From NCBI GenBank assembly GCA_003427395.1, contig BFEA01000267.1:51521-80272 (forward strand): DNA of 28,752 bases, read 5' to 3'. The position numbers and the translations under genes are program-made. Origin of the DNA: Chara braunii (taxonomy: Eukaryota > Streptophyta > Charophyceae > Charales > Characeae). Positions within the stretch are counted from its first letter, which is position 1, and each line of letters begins with the position of its first letter. Positions 1 through 8,584 of the stretch are shown in pieces. The notes beneath the pieces are model-generated. The model did no database searches. It saw only the letters and a list, made by a program, of their open reading frames with translations, and was not told the DNA's origin.

Positions 1-88
1 AAACTCCGACGAAACAGTTTGTCACAGCCCCTCGTTTGTTGTCCTCTTCTCCCTCTCTGCCTACGGTTTACCGGGCAGTTCTATTTGA

Positions 89-98
<10 letters not shown>
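1..98 (+). repeat. 97-bp dispersed repeat ending in (TA)n, copy 1
   Basis: This near-identical sequence recurs at 18,034-18,136, 18 kb away. The two copies differ at only a few positions (for example CCCTCTC versus CTCTCTC). Both run straight into a TA microsatellite on the right; the second copy also has TA repeats on its left. Copy 1 begins at the first base of the window, so its left flank is unseen. Short elements sitting inside TA microsatellites are known in plants (Micron-type MITEs in rice). The family assignment here is inference. Confidence 0.75.

Positions 99-138
<40 letters not shown>
91..138. repeat. (TA)n microsatellite
   Basis: An uninterrupted alternating TA tract of about 48 bases directly follows the dispersed repeat. 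It generates a spurious repetitive IYIYIY reading frame on the minus strand. Confidence 0.95.
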
Positions 139-140
<2 letters not shown>

Positions 141-1653
141 CTTGGGGGGGGAGCTTCTGTTCGATACTTCTGATCGGTATCAGTAGGGTCTTTGGCCAGC
201 ATGGGTGTGAGTGCGCTTGTGAGCGGGTTGCGTGTGGTGTGTGGGAAATTGTTGGCCTTAGACACTGCTGCTATTCAATTGGGGATGGGGGAAGATGAAA
301 AGGGAGGCGCAGCTACTGACAATATGCTCGGTCTTTGCGTTAGCCGGACCCCCACTGGCGGATCCACCCCATCTCTGACTACCGCTGTTGGGGCAGGAGG
401 CAAGATGCACTCCCTTCTTTGTGAGGTAGCTATGCTTGCAGCAGTCCCCTCTATAGCCTTAGGAGTAGTGGTAGGTAGGTAGTGAAAGGCAAAATATAAT
501 TTGAGAGAAGAATATATAGTTAAAAAAAATGTTGTTGTGCTGGCATCAAGCCCGACAGTTGCAGGATCTGCAGAAAGCAATGCCTCGCGCATGGTATCAA
601 ACTTTGACACACTTGTACCGCTTGTTGCGACTCGGGGATGATACAAGAATTTGCTAGGCTGGGAGCCGTCTCACATCTGGCGATTGGAGTCCATGGTTGA
701 CAACGGTGATGTTCAGGCGACCTCTTGGAATGCATCGTCCTGTGCTTATTCGCTGGGACCGCAGTTGACCTTGACTGTGGACCCCCTCCCCTCCCCTCCC
801 CCCCCCCCCCCCCCCCCCGCAGTGTGTGCTTGATTACCCGGATTTTACCCCCCCCTTTCTCTTTGGAGGTGCTGTCCTGTGAACTGCCAGCGGACCCAAG
901 CGATCGGGCCTGAGAAGCTGGAATTGTCAACAAGGAAAGGCTGCCCCTTCAGCAATATACCCCTCCCCCTCCACCCCCCCTTTCTGAGATTCGTCACGGT
1001 CCCCCCTCACGGATACCAACTCTCCAGACCGGGTGTTGATGTGAATTGGACTGTGGCCAGGCGCTGGGCGGCCACTGGGTGGCTGCAACTTGCAAGTCTC
1101 CGTGATTGCTCGCCGAGTCTCAGACTGGCTGTGCTGCTATTCCGAAGCTCTCGAAACTCCTTAAGATGGGCTTCAAGTTGGCAGTTTATTAAACAAGCGA
1201 GAGCAGCTTGTTGTGGCTCATTGCTCACAAATTCATCACAACGATGTCATGGCGCTTCCCATGGTGTCCTGGTGTGCTGTCAGAACCTCCAAAGCTTCCC
1301 TGCTCTGTACCTTGTGTGCAGGTACCAGAATAGCCTGAGAGGACCTGCAGCACCTGTTGTTGCATTGTGAGATCTCAAGTTTTAGAGAAATTTAGACCGT
1401 TTTTGCGCTGCTGGTGGCGCTCTGGCTCGGTTCCCATAACTCAGCCCGCTTCGCGATGGATGGATATGCCGGCATCCTGCTGGGAACATCGGTACGTTCT
1501 CAGCGAGGCAGCGGGGTGACTTCTCAGTCTCCTGCGCTGCTGAGGAGAGCCTGAGGGCTGCAGTGCTTTGGTCCCTCTGGTCGCTGAGGAACTCCGCGGT
1601 CACACACCGCGGGGAGAGACTGGCGCCTCTTATCATGGTGAGACCAAGTTTGT

Positions 1654-1656
<3 letters not shown>
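139..1656. other. Unassigned region, no convincing gene
   Basis: Short open frames exist on both strands (the longest, about 163 codons, at 879-1370 plus), but none shows a recognisable domain. The frames run through low-complexity sequence and no splice-consistent extension was found. A C-rich tract at 782-818 interrupts the region. The block ends in a 43-base A tract, so part of it could be the 3' end of an old retroposed sequence. That is inference only. Confidence 0.5.
782..818. repeat. C-rich homopolymer tract
   Basis: About 37 bases of almost pure C. The complementary G strand could form a G-quadruplex. Tracts like this are prone to sequencing length error. Confidence 0.9.

Positions 1657-1699
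<43 letters not shown>
1657..1699 (+). repeat. Poly-A tract, 43 bases
   Basis: An uninterrupted A run. It may be the tail of a retroposed sequence lying to its left, but I could not find a matching target-site duplication. Confidence 0.9.
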
Positions 1700-1700
<1 letters not shown>

Positions 1701-1869
1701 AGACTATTTCTTCGGAATGGTCACTCAAGAGTCAAGAGTGCTCAAAAAGGGCTGCTGCTCTTCGACGGCGCAGAGAAAGTTTCATCAGCGCTGCATGCGG
1801 TTCACCCCCCCTCCGATTAGGTGACAATACATTCAGAAGCCGGATCGACACCAAGACTGGTTTATTCGT

Positions 1870-2164
1870 GGGAAAAGTCATAAAACCTTCCCCCCCAAAC
1901 GAAACCTTTGTATCCATTGCCCTCCCAACAAGAAAAGAAGTGACCCAGGTCCCCAAATCACTTTTGGTGTCATTTTTGCACCCTAGCTGGGCCTGTAATG
2001 GCCGCTGTGTAAAAATGGCGTGGAAGTGTTTTGCAGGGTGCAAAATGACGCCGAAAGTGAATTTGGGGTCTCTGTCACCTTTTTCCCTGTTCAGGGGGAA
2101 GAAATGGATTCCAGAAATGGATACAAAGGTTTCATTGCGGAGGGAAGGTTTTATGACTTTTCCC
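1870..2164. mobile_element. Foldback (MITE-like) element with 9-bp target-site duplication, MULE-like
   Basis: The 295-bp segment is one long imperfect palindrome centred near 2017. The left arm starts GGGAAAAGTCATAAAACCTTCC-like and the right arm ends in its reverse complement. Both strands therefore encode similar spurious peptides, which confirms the symmetry. The flanks are TTTATTCGT at 1861-1869 and TTTTTTCGT at 2165-2173, matching at 8 of 9 positions. A 9-bp duplication with long terminal inverted repeats is typical of Mutator-like elements. No transposase is present, so it would be non-autonomous. Confidence 0.75.
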
Positions 2165-2355
2165 TTTTTTCGTCCTTCTTCCTCTGATGCCCCTGCTACT
2201 GACTGATTTCTGCTCGGGGTTTTGGCTTTTGGTGGGAGCTGCCACCAGATGCTGTGCAAAACTTGTGTGAAGGTGATTCCTTTTCTGTTTTTCGCTTTCG
2301 TGTTTTCGCAGGTGTCGGGCACTGTGTGCAGTTGCTTCGCTTTTGAGGTGTTCAG

Positions 2356-2370
2356 TTATGAACCTAGTTT
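2356..2370. repeat. SINE target-site duplication, left copy
   Basis: This 15-bp sequence is identical to 2839-2853 and directly abuts the SINE tail. Confidence 0.85.
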
Positions 2371-2838
2371 TTTTTTCTTTTTTTCAAAGGCTAATTCAAT
2401 TACCTGTCAAATCTGGACAGGACGGCCTTTCAGGCCTTTTTTATTGTCATTACTATAGTATTACGGGGAACCCCGTAGCAGCCCACATCCGTGCTCAAGC
2501 CTCCAACGAGGGAACATGCAGGAGCTGCACCCCACCTGCAGGTGCGATACCTGCTACAGCAGGTGGGCGATACCGGCCAGGGGTCAGCCTGATGGTAGTA
2601 TCAGGACCGAGCTTCTTCGATGAGCCAGTCACTGTGCCTCCCCTCAGGTAGTGGTCCCCTCCCCCCAATGAACATCAGCAGTCTCTGCTCAATGCCACTC
2701 AGGGGTACCAACGGCATATCTTTAGGTGGCGAGCGCCAAGCTTGCCCAGGAAGGTGCATGTGGCCAATGGGGATTGAACCCGCGACCTCCTGAATGCCAC
2801 TTGCGTGCCTTACCAACTGAGCTAGGCCGCTGGATCTA
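2371..2838 (-). mobile_element. tRNA-derived SINE flanked by a perfect 15-bp target-site duplication
   Basis: The direct repeat ttatgaacctagttt lies at 2356-2370 and again at 2839-2853, bracketing about 468 bp. Read on the minus strand, the unit begins with a tRNA-like head: an A box (TAGCTCAGTTGG, plus-strand positions about 2812-2824) and a B box (GGTTCAATCC, plus-strand 2771-2780). It ends in an A-rich tail, seen as the T tract at 2366-2384. This is the full anatomy of a Pol III-transcribed SINE mobilised by a LINE. The tRNA-unrelated body, about 390 bp, is long for a plant SINE and I do not recognise it. Confidence 0.88.
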
Positions 2839-2853
2839 TTATGAACCTAGTTT
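2839..2853. repeat. SINE target-site duplication, right copy
   Basis: This 15-bp sequence is identical to 2356-2370 and directly abuts the tRNA-like head of the SINE. Confidence 0.85.
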
Positions 2854-2884
2854 GGAAGGAGGTTCTGCATCACTGAAGACTTGG

Positions 2885-2913
<29 letters not shown>
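2885..2913 (+). repeat. Poly-A tract
   Basis: An A run of 29 bases just outside the SINE target site. No element boundary could be assigned to it. Confidence 0.9.
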
Positions 2914-2916
<3 letters not shown>

Positions 2917-3060
2917 GGCATCGCTTCCGTTTCCTTTTTCCCTTTTATACCGCCTTTCGGGAATGCCTGTTGCTACTTTAGTAGTGGCAATCGGTGGAGC
3001 TGTCGTGTGCCAGGCAAAGCTGTAGAGACAGACGCCGTGCAGTTTTCCCGCCTGCTGCCT

Positions 3061-3180
3061 GGCCTCGCTCCACTACTCTCGAAATGTGCAAAACGAGAGT
3101 GAATCTTCCGCTAGAACATGGAAAGATACACCTCCATGATTTTTGTCTTTTGTGCATGTCGAGAGCAGTGCAGTGAGGCC
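3061..3180. mobile_element. Family A inverted-repeat element, copy 1
   Basis: A palindromic element of about 120 bp. The left end reads CACTACTCTCGAAATGTGC-like and the right end is its reverse complement (GTGCATGTCGAGAGCAGTGC). The middle holds the shared block CTAGAACATGGAAAGATACA. Three more copies occur at 4219-4339, 11,445-11,619 and 11,729-11,844. There is no coding capacity and no clear target duplication. A non-autonomous TIR transposon (MITE) is the simplest reading. Confidence 0.75.
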
Positions 3181-3186
3181 CAATAA

Positions 3187-3695
3187 GGGTCTGATCCCAC
3201 CACTACACTACAGCCCAGTTACACTGTAGTTTGGGGATCTCACAGCGTGTTACACTGTAGTTTCGGGATCCCACCACTACACTACGGTTGTGGAGTTCGC
3301 CGAAATATTTTGCACACACTTCGTGTCGGAATGTCGTGGCAGCATGCCCGCGAAGGGCTCGAGCAAAGTTACTACATTTTTTGTGTAGACGGTTTGGGCA
3401 CAACGGCCGCGAAAAAGAGGGAACATTTTTTTTTTGTGTTTTTTTTTTTTTTTTCAGTTGTCCGTCCACAGCCCGTTAGGAACGTCCAAGGTCCACATGC
3501 ATGTGTGACATGTCGTCTGGCAATACAACGGAAATGTCCGCCCTAAAAATGCAGCCCATGGAAAGTCACCGCGGGTCCAGGAAAACTACCGAGGAAGTCT
3601 GTGTCGTCGGATCCGCTTTCTGTAGACGGGCCCGCTGACACTATTGTAGTGCTTTTTCGTCACTACTTGCGTAGTGTAGTGGTGGGATCAGACCC
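3187..3695. mobile_element. Family B TIR element, copy 1
   Basis: It begins GGGTCTGATCCCACCACTAC and ends in the reverse complement (GTAGTGGTGGGATCAGACCC-like). The interior contains an AAATATTTTG block, a block ending AAAAAGAGGGA followed by a T tract, and a TTGTAGTGCTTTTT block, all repeated in copy 2. The terminal GGG and the trinucleotide TAA immediately to the left recall PIF/Harbinger MITEs, but the trinucleotide on the right is CTA, so a target duplication is not demonstrated. No transposase is visible. Confidence 0.7.
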
Positions 3696-3698
3696 CTA

Positions 3699-4210
3699 GG
3701 GCCTGATCCCACTACCACACTACAGCCCAGTTACACTGTAGTTTGTGGATCCCACCACTTTCCGACTTCGACGCAGCCGCCAAAATATTTTGCCATACAA
3801 ATGGCAGCACCTCCGCGAATGGTGCAAGCGTAGTTGCTACAAAATTTGTGTAGCCGGTGAGGGCGTCTCTGCAGCGAAAAAGAGGGAGCAATTTTTTTAT
3901 TTTTATTTTTGTCTTTCGTCCATTTGCAGCATTTCGATTGGCTGCCCTCTGCAACAGCCCAGCCCACAAAGAACCGCCGCAGGTTCAGGAAAAGCACCGA
4001 ACAAGTTGCCCTGGTGGGATCCAATTTTTCTTTTTCATCCCGCCACGGCCACTGACATCTTTGTAGTGCTTTTTGGCGACTACATCGTCGTGTAGTGGTG
4101 GGAAATTTTTCTTTTTCGTCCCGCCACGGCCGCTGACATCTTTGTAGTGCTTTTTGGCGACTACAGTCGTCATGTAGTGGTGGGATCAGACCCGTGGTGG
4201 GATCAGACCC
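3699..4210. mobile_element. Family B TIR element, copy 2, with 88-bp internal duplication
   Basis: It follows copy 1 after only 3 bases and starts GGGCCTGATCCCACTACCAC. It shares the interior blocks of copy 1 in the same order. Near its right end an 88-bp segment (about 4014-4101) containing GACATCTTTGTAGTGC is repeated almost exactly at about 4102-4190. A final 17-bp GTGGTGGGATCAGACCC is then repeated once more. It is a tandem insertion or a duplication product of copy 1. Confidence 0.7.
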
Positions 4211-4218
4211 TTATATAT

Positions 4219-4339
4219 GACGTCGCTCCACTACTCTCGAAATGTGCAAAAAGAGAGTGAATCTTATGCTAGAACATGGAAAGATACAACACCATGATTT
4301 TTGTCTTTTGTGCATTTCGAGAGTAGTGCAGCAAGGCCC
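4219..4339. mobile_element. Family A inverted-repeat element, copy 2
   Basis: It is highly similar to 3061-3180 in the same orientation, with the same arms (CACTACTCTCGAAATGTGC and its reverse complement) and the same central CTAGAACATGGAAAGATACA block. It lies directly right of family B copy 2, so two A copies bracket two B copies. Confidence 0.78.
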
Positions 4340-4389
4340 ATATAATACGCTTTTTTTTTTTTTGTTGGCACTGTTGAGTTCTATTTTCA

Positions 4390-4488
4390 GGGGCAAGGTC
4401 CCACTTGCAAAAATTAGGAGATCTCGGCCGTTGATCTTTGCTATCTACGGTCAGTATCTCTTAATTCGTGCAAGTGGGACCTAGCCCC
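4390..4488. mobile_element. Family E hairpin element, short subfamily (E-a)
   Basis: A 99-bp hairpin. Termini are GGGGCAAGGTCCCACTTGC and its near-perfect reverse complement. A 22-nt segment (4409-4430) then pairs with 4448-4469, about 15 of 22 positions by hand count. The inner part reads GTTGATCTTTGC. It shares termini with the elements at 5671, 11,877, 12,079 and 12,423 but has its own 22-nt segment. Confidence 0.75.
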
Positions 4489-4538
4489 AGGTGTGATGCA
4501 CTTGGTGGGGCCCTCTGCCCCTGGGATGCCTGTAGTGC

Positions 4539-4645
4539 CTACCGTCTTCACCGGAATAAAAGGTCATTATCACTGTATGTAGACTGAAAGTTGCACCAAA
4601 ATACAGTTATAATGACCGGGCGTTCTATTCGGGTGAAGACGGTAG
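4539..4645. repeat. Hairpin with CTACCGTCTTCACC arms
   Basis: A 107-bp foldback. CTACCGTCTTCACCGGAATA at the left is mirrored at the right by TATTCGGGTGAAGACGGTAG. Inside these, GGTCATTATCACTGTAT pairs with ATACAGTTATAATGACC. It is unlike families A, B and E, and no target duplication is visible. Confidence 0.75.
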
Positions 4646-4699
4646 TCCAGGGGGAGTTCTTCCTGACTTTTTGTGACGAATGCCGGGCCGGCTTTACTA

Positions 4700-4852
4700 A
4701 AAAAACGAAACTTTTTCTGCTTAAAAAAAAAAAAAAAAAACAATGTTGTGCTTTTTGACCACATACTTCATTGGATTTTTTTGCTAATAAAAAAGAAAAA
4801 CTTTTCCTGCTTAAAAACGTTGTTGTGCTTTTTGACCACATACTTCATTGGA
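4700..4852 (+). repeat. Tandem duplication of about 75 bp
   Basis: Both units (4700-4775 and 4789-4852) contain ACTTTTTCTGCTTAAAA-like sequence followed by TTGTGCTTTTTGACCACATA and CTTCATTGGA. The first unit has an expanded A tract. Confidence 0.85.
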
Positions 4853-4860
4853 AATTTTCT

Positions 4861-5670
4861 GGACCGTTCGTTTCCGGTCTTTTTTTTTCCGAAAAGTGTC
4901 GATTTATATTGCAAAACAATTTGGGAAGAGGCCGGGGACCTCACAATTCAACCCGGAGTTATCCTGGCAGCCTCAGACAGTGTCGCTTTCGAGCAAAGCT
5001 CGCAATATCATTTACTGTCCTTTATCTGCTGCTGGAAACCGGGTCCAGTGTCCCATTACTAATTTCAACAACTTTCCGAAGTACCTTGAAGCCCCAAAAA
5101 AGTAGACTGCTATTAGCAGTCAGCGAGGACTCACATAAACCATCCTTTTCAACAACCAATGTCCTCCTTCATGTGAGCATTTTACTCCTACGGCTTCTCA
5201 GTGAGACTCCAATTACACTTAACAGAGCCAAATAACTCGTCTTAACAGCACCGGGAGAGCTCACATCCGATGATCACCAAAGATCTTGAACACCCAAACA
5301 TATCCCACCAGCTCCTCTCGAGTCTAATGCGACTCTATACTTAGTTCCCACCAACACATCTTCAACAGGCTTTCTCTGCAGATCTAACTGTAAGCCCTCA
5401 CCTGGTAGCACCACATCTTCTTCAGGGTGGCTTCAACCACTGTGAAAAGGAAAGTTTGCGATCCATAGAGACTGAGACAAAACTACCCCTATTCGCCCAC
5501 GTCCCCATAAACCACCGGAATCCTTCTCTTACTTTTGTAGGTGCCTTGCCAGTCAGCCACGATTGTTCGCCGGATATTGTTTATTATCTGGTGTCGTTTC
5601 CGGCCTTCGATCCGTAAGGTGTTTTCCTTGGTGTTTTTTTTTTTTCCCGGGTTAAGTAGGTAATTTGCGC
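4861..5670. other. Unassigned region with no recognisable gene
   Basis: No domain-bearing frame was found on either strand. The minus strand at 5100-5480 is fairly GC-balanced and could be an exon-like or retroelement remnant, but no protein motif could be read. A 23-bp transposon-end-like sequence lies at 5032-5054 and a T tract at about 5635-5646. Confidence 0.5.
5032..5054 (-). repeat. 23-bp shared terminus, copy 1
   Basis: Read on the minus strand it starts GGGACACTGGACCCGG. The same 23 bp occur on the plus strand at 28,063-28,085, and similarity stops abruptly on both sides. It may be the end of a transposon family represented by two different deletion derivatives. The orientation means the two copies are not the two ends of one element. 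Confidence 0.5.
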
Positions 5671-5832
5671 GGGACCGAGGTCCCACTAGCGACAAGGATC
5701 GGATTGAATACCTGCATCTGGATGTATTTTACGCTGAGATGCAGAAAAGCAATTCAATCTCGATTTCCTGCACCTGTGCACAATGATTCAGGCACTCAAT
5801 CCGATCCTCGTGGCTAATGGGACCACGCTCCG
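5671..5832. mobile_element. Family E hairpin element, long subfamily (E-b)
   Basis: Termini are GGGACCGAGGTCCCACTAGC and a near reverse complement (GCTAATGGGACCACGCTCCG). The private 22-nt segment at 5691-5712 matches the reverse complement of 5791-5812 at about 18 of 22 positions. Inside it the conserved block reads TGCATCTGGAT on the left; on the right its reverse complement begins TGAATC and then diverges. There is no coding capacity. Confidence 0.78.
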
Positions 5833-6324
5833 GGTGACGGGACTTGAACAGTATCTGTTATATAGGTCGTACACTCGTCTGTATCTACTAATACAAATGA
5901 TTTTCGTTTTTTTATTTTTTTGTTATTTTTTTTAAAAGCAACCTTTCCCCGTATGATACGGGAACTCCGGCCAGGTTCATACGGCCCCTCGCATACTCGG
6001 GGCATACTCACACTGGGTCTCGAAAATAGTATAAACATCGTACTCGCAGATTCGAATTTAATGAGATCACCAAAATAATATGATCGCAAATCAGCACACT
6101 CGAGAGATGCCTGCAAGAAGAAAAAAACTATGAGCAAAATAACGATCCGACTGGCCCGAAAGAATTCAGAATCTACCAACACCGAGAGAAACATGCTCCC
6201 AAACAAAGTCGAAAGAGCAAAAAAAAAAACAAAAAAAAACAGCACATGTAGAAACGTACGGACCTGGAACCCTTAAACATTGCAACATTGCGACGATCGC
6301 AAGAGCAGAAGCAGCAGTCCCTAA
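5833..6324. other. A-rich region without a gene
   Basis: Plus-strand A-rich sequence with short A tracts. No domain, RNA gene or repeat beyond homopolymers was seen. Confidence 0.5.
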
Positions 6325-6595
6325 CGAGAATCTAATGCGTAAAAAAACAGCGCTCAAGAAGCAACAAGCGAACAATAATACGTGAAAAAACAGCGCTCGA
6401 GAAGCAAGAAGTAAACCTAATACGGAAAAAAACAGCGCTCGAGAAGCAAGAAGAGACCTCATATGAAAAAAAAAAAAAAAAAAAAAAAAAAGTGAACCAA
6501 ATACGGAGAGAAACAGCGCTCGAGAAGCAAGAAGTGAACCTAATACGTAAAAAAACAGCGCTCGAGAAGAGCAACAAGTGAACCTAATCATAACT
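6325..6595 (+). repeat. Minisatellite 1, five units of about 45 bp
   Basis: Units carry AATACGTAAAAAAACAGCGC followed by TCGAGAAGCAAGAAGTGAAC with minor variants. The third and fourth units are separated by a 26-base A tract at about 6466-6491. The CAGCGCTCGAGAAG core resembles the core of the array at 7042-7560. Confidence 0.85.
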
Positions 6596-7041
6596 CCAGA
6601 AAGCTGCAAGATTTGGGGACCACACTGTCACCGCAGGAACGATTACTCCGCGCACAATGCGAGAAATAAAAACGCACAAACAGTGGGCCAAAAGATCCAT
6701 CGTCACAAAAACAAAAAAAAAAAATCCATCGTCGACAAAGCACGAGTACCTTGTCAGTGAATCAGACACCTTTCAGCACTCGATAAGACTTCGAGAGTAT
6801 CTTTGAACGCAACTGCGTTCGAAAGAAACAGCAGAGCACAGCAGGAGGCACAAGTCCCTGGTCGAGAACGTCCAACACCTCGACAGAAATCGAGATAACC
6901 GACACAAATCCTCCCACAGAGCCAGAAGGAAAACCTAGTAACAGGGGCCCAACGAATCGTACAGCAGAGCAAGGACCAGGTACAGAGAACAAAAGACCGA
7001 ACAAAAAAAACCAATAGCAGAGAAAGGACCAAGTACCGAGA

Positions 7042-7560
7042 ACCACAGACCTAACCAGCACTCGAGAAGAGATCGAGGATCTGTCCACGAACCTGATCCT
7101 GATCCTGAAAAAAATGCAGCAGCAGGCACAAAACCACAGACCTAACCAGCACTTGAGAAGAGATCCGATAATCTGTGCATGAACCTGATCCTGATCCTGA
7201 AAAAATTGCAACAGCAGGCACAAAACCACAGACCTAACCAGCACTCGAGAAGAGATCGAGAATCTGTGCATGAACCTGAGATCCTGATCGTGAAAAAAAT
7301 GCAACAGCAGCAGGCACAAAACCACAGACCTAGCCAGCACTTGAGAAGAGATCCGAGTAGCTTCGCATGAACCTGATCCTGATCCTGAAAAACATGCAAC
7401 AGCAGGCACAGAACCGCAGACCGAGGATCTTTGCATGAACCTGATCCTGGAAAAAATGCAACAGCAGGCACAAAACCACAGACCTAACCAGCACTTGAGA
7501 TCGAGAATCTGTGCATGAACCTGATCCTGATCCTGAAAAAAATGCAACGGCAGGCACAAA
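7042..7560 (+). repeat. Minisatellite 2, six units of about 60-96 bp
   Basis: Each unit contains ACCACAGACCTAACCAGCAC, then TCGAGAAGAGATCGAG, CATGAACCTGATCCTGATCC and GAAAAAAATGCAACAGCAGG. Units vary through small indels and the fifth is shortened. A 332-codon minus-strand frame crosses the array but is made of the repeat itself. Unit lengths are not multiples of three, so it is not treated as a gene. Confidence 0.88.
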
Positions 7561-8173
7561 TCCCAAACCAAGCCCCGACGAGAACAGACTGACCAACGCC
7601 ATCCACCACTCGAGTGAACGATGTGTCGTGCAAAAGCTTCCAATGGAATGTCGCAATCATTCATGATTAGATTCTTCAAAGTTCGCGAACTACACCTCAC
7701 CTCAACGGACAAAACAAAGATGGCGTTGGCATTCATCGTAACTCTTATGATGAATACCAACGGACAAAAAAAAAGAGCCTCCGAAGTCCGAACTACGCCT
7801 CACCTCAACAGAATGGAAAAGAAACATGCAGCAAAAGAAAGCGCGCGCACCAAGTGCCTAACGTCGTTGTCAATGAGGAGACAATACAACCACAGGTAGA
7901 AGAATGGCTGGAAGGAACAGCGATCATCAACTAAGGACGGAAGATTACAGCTCACAATTATGGAGGATATTAATCGAAAGGCAAAACAGAGCGTCCAAAA
8001 ATGCAAAAAAAAAAGAAAAAAAAAAAAAAAGATGTCATCATCAAGATACCATATATCAATCAATATCCAACACCGTCATCAGAAGGAGACGAAGCCGAGA
8101 AATCTACATCGAGCGACTCGAAGCAAAAAACACTCCGTCCAAGCACTAACGCCAGGACTATAACTAACCGTCT
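7561..8173. other. Unassigned region downstream of HSP70
   Basis: No gene was recognised. A 24-bp block (GAACTACACCTCACCTCAAC and variant) occurs twice, at about 7687 and 7791. A purine tract (A-rich with G) lies at about 8003-8031. Confidence 0.5.
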
Positions 8174-8200
8174 CAACAACAACAACAACAACAACAACAA
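8174..8200. repeat. (CAA)9 microsatellite
   Basis: Nine perfect CAA triplets. They would be TTG repeats in any HSP70 read-through transcript. Confidence 0.95.
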
Positions 8201-8405
8201 GAAACATACACACCGCTCACTACGCGAGAGACGAGAAGCAGAGTTCACATTAAAAAAAAAAAAAAGCAGTTCGCATAGAACACTTTCTTTTAACTCAGCC
8301 GTGACGACAAGACAAAACGAGCTCCCTCAGTAAGGCCGCCAATCCAATCTCCAGAGCACAAAAAGAATGCCACCGAATGGTCCGAATCAGCTAACTAGCT
8401 ACTTG

Positions 8406-8584
8406 TACCCTATCCCCCCCCCAGCTCAATCGACCTCCTCCACCCTATTCCTCCCGCCCAGCTTAATCGACCTCCTCCTACACCCTATTCCCCCCACCCA
8501 GCTTAATCGACCTCCACCCTATCCCCCCCCAACTTATGACCTCCTCCACCCTATTCCCCCCCCCCAAGCTTAATCGACCTCCTC
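8406..8584 (-). repeat. HSP70 3' minisatellite seeded from the stop-codon region
   Basis: About 4.5 units of 34-40 bp. On the plus strand each has AGCTTAATCGACCTCCTCCA followed by CCCTATTC and a run of C. The block TTAATCGACCTCCTC is the reverse complement of the last HSP70 codons plus stop (GAG GAG GTC GAT TAA). The terminal unit of the array is therefore the end of the HSP70 CDS itself. On the transcript strand the units are runs of 7-10 G separated by AATAGGGTGGAGG, a sequence able to form RNA G-quadruplexes in the 3' UTR. Confidence 0.85.

Noticed and set aside
879-1370. 163-codon plus-strand ORF as a gene
   Set aside because: No recognisable domain, low-complexity segments and no supporting splice or conservation signal.
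2765-2838. A tRNA gene on the minus strand (A and B boxes, tRNA-like T arm)
   Set aside because: The acceptor stem does not close, the anticodon arm is unconvincing, and the segment is the head of a unit with an A-rich tail and an exact target duplication. It is a SINE head.
7042-7560. CRISPR-like array
   Set aside because: The units are head-to-tail tandem repeats without unique spacers, in a eukaryotic genome.
6762-7760. 332-codon minus-strand ORF
   Set aside because: It is read through a minisatellite whose unit lengths are not multiples of three. The Cys/Phe-rich peptide is a by-product of repeat composition and has no domain.
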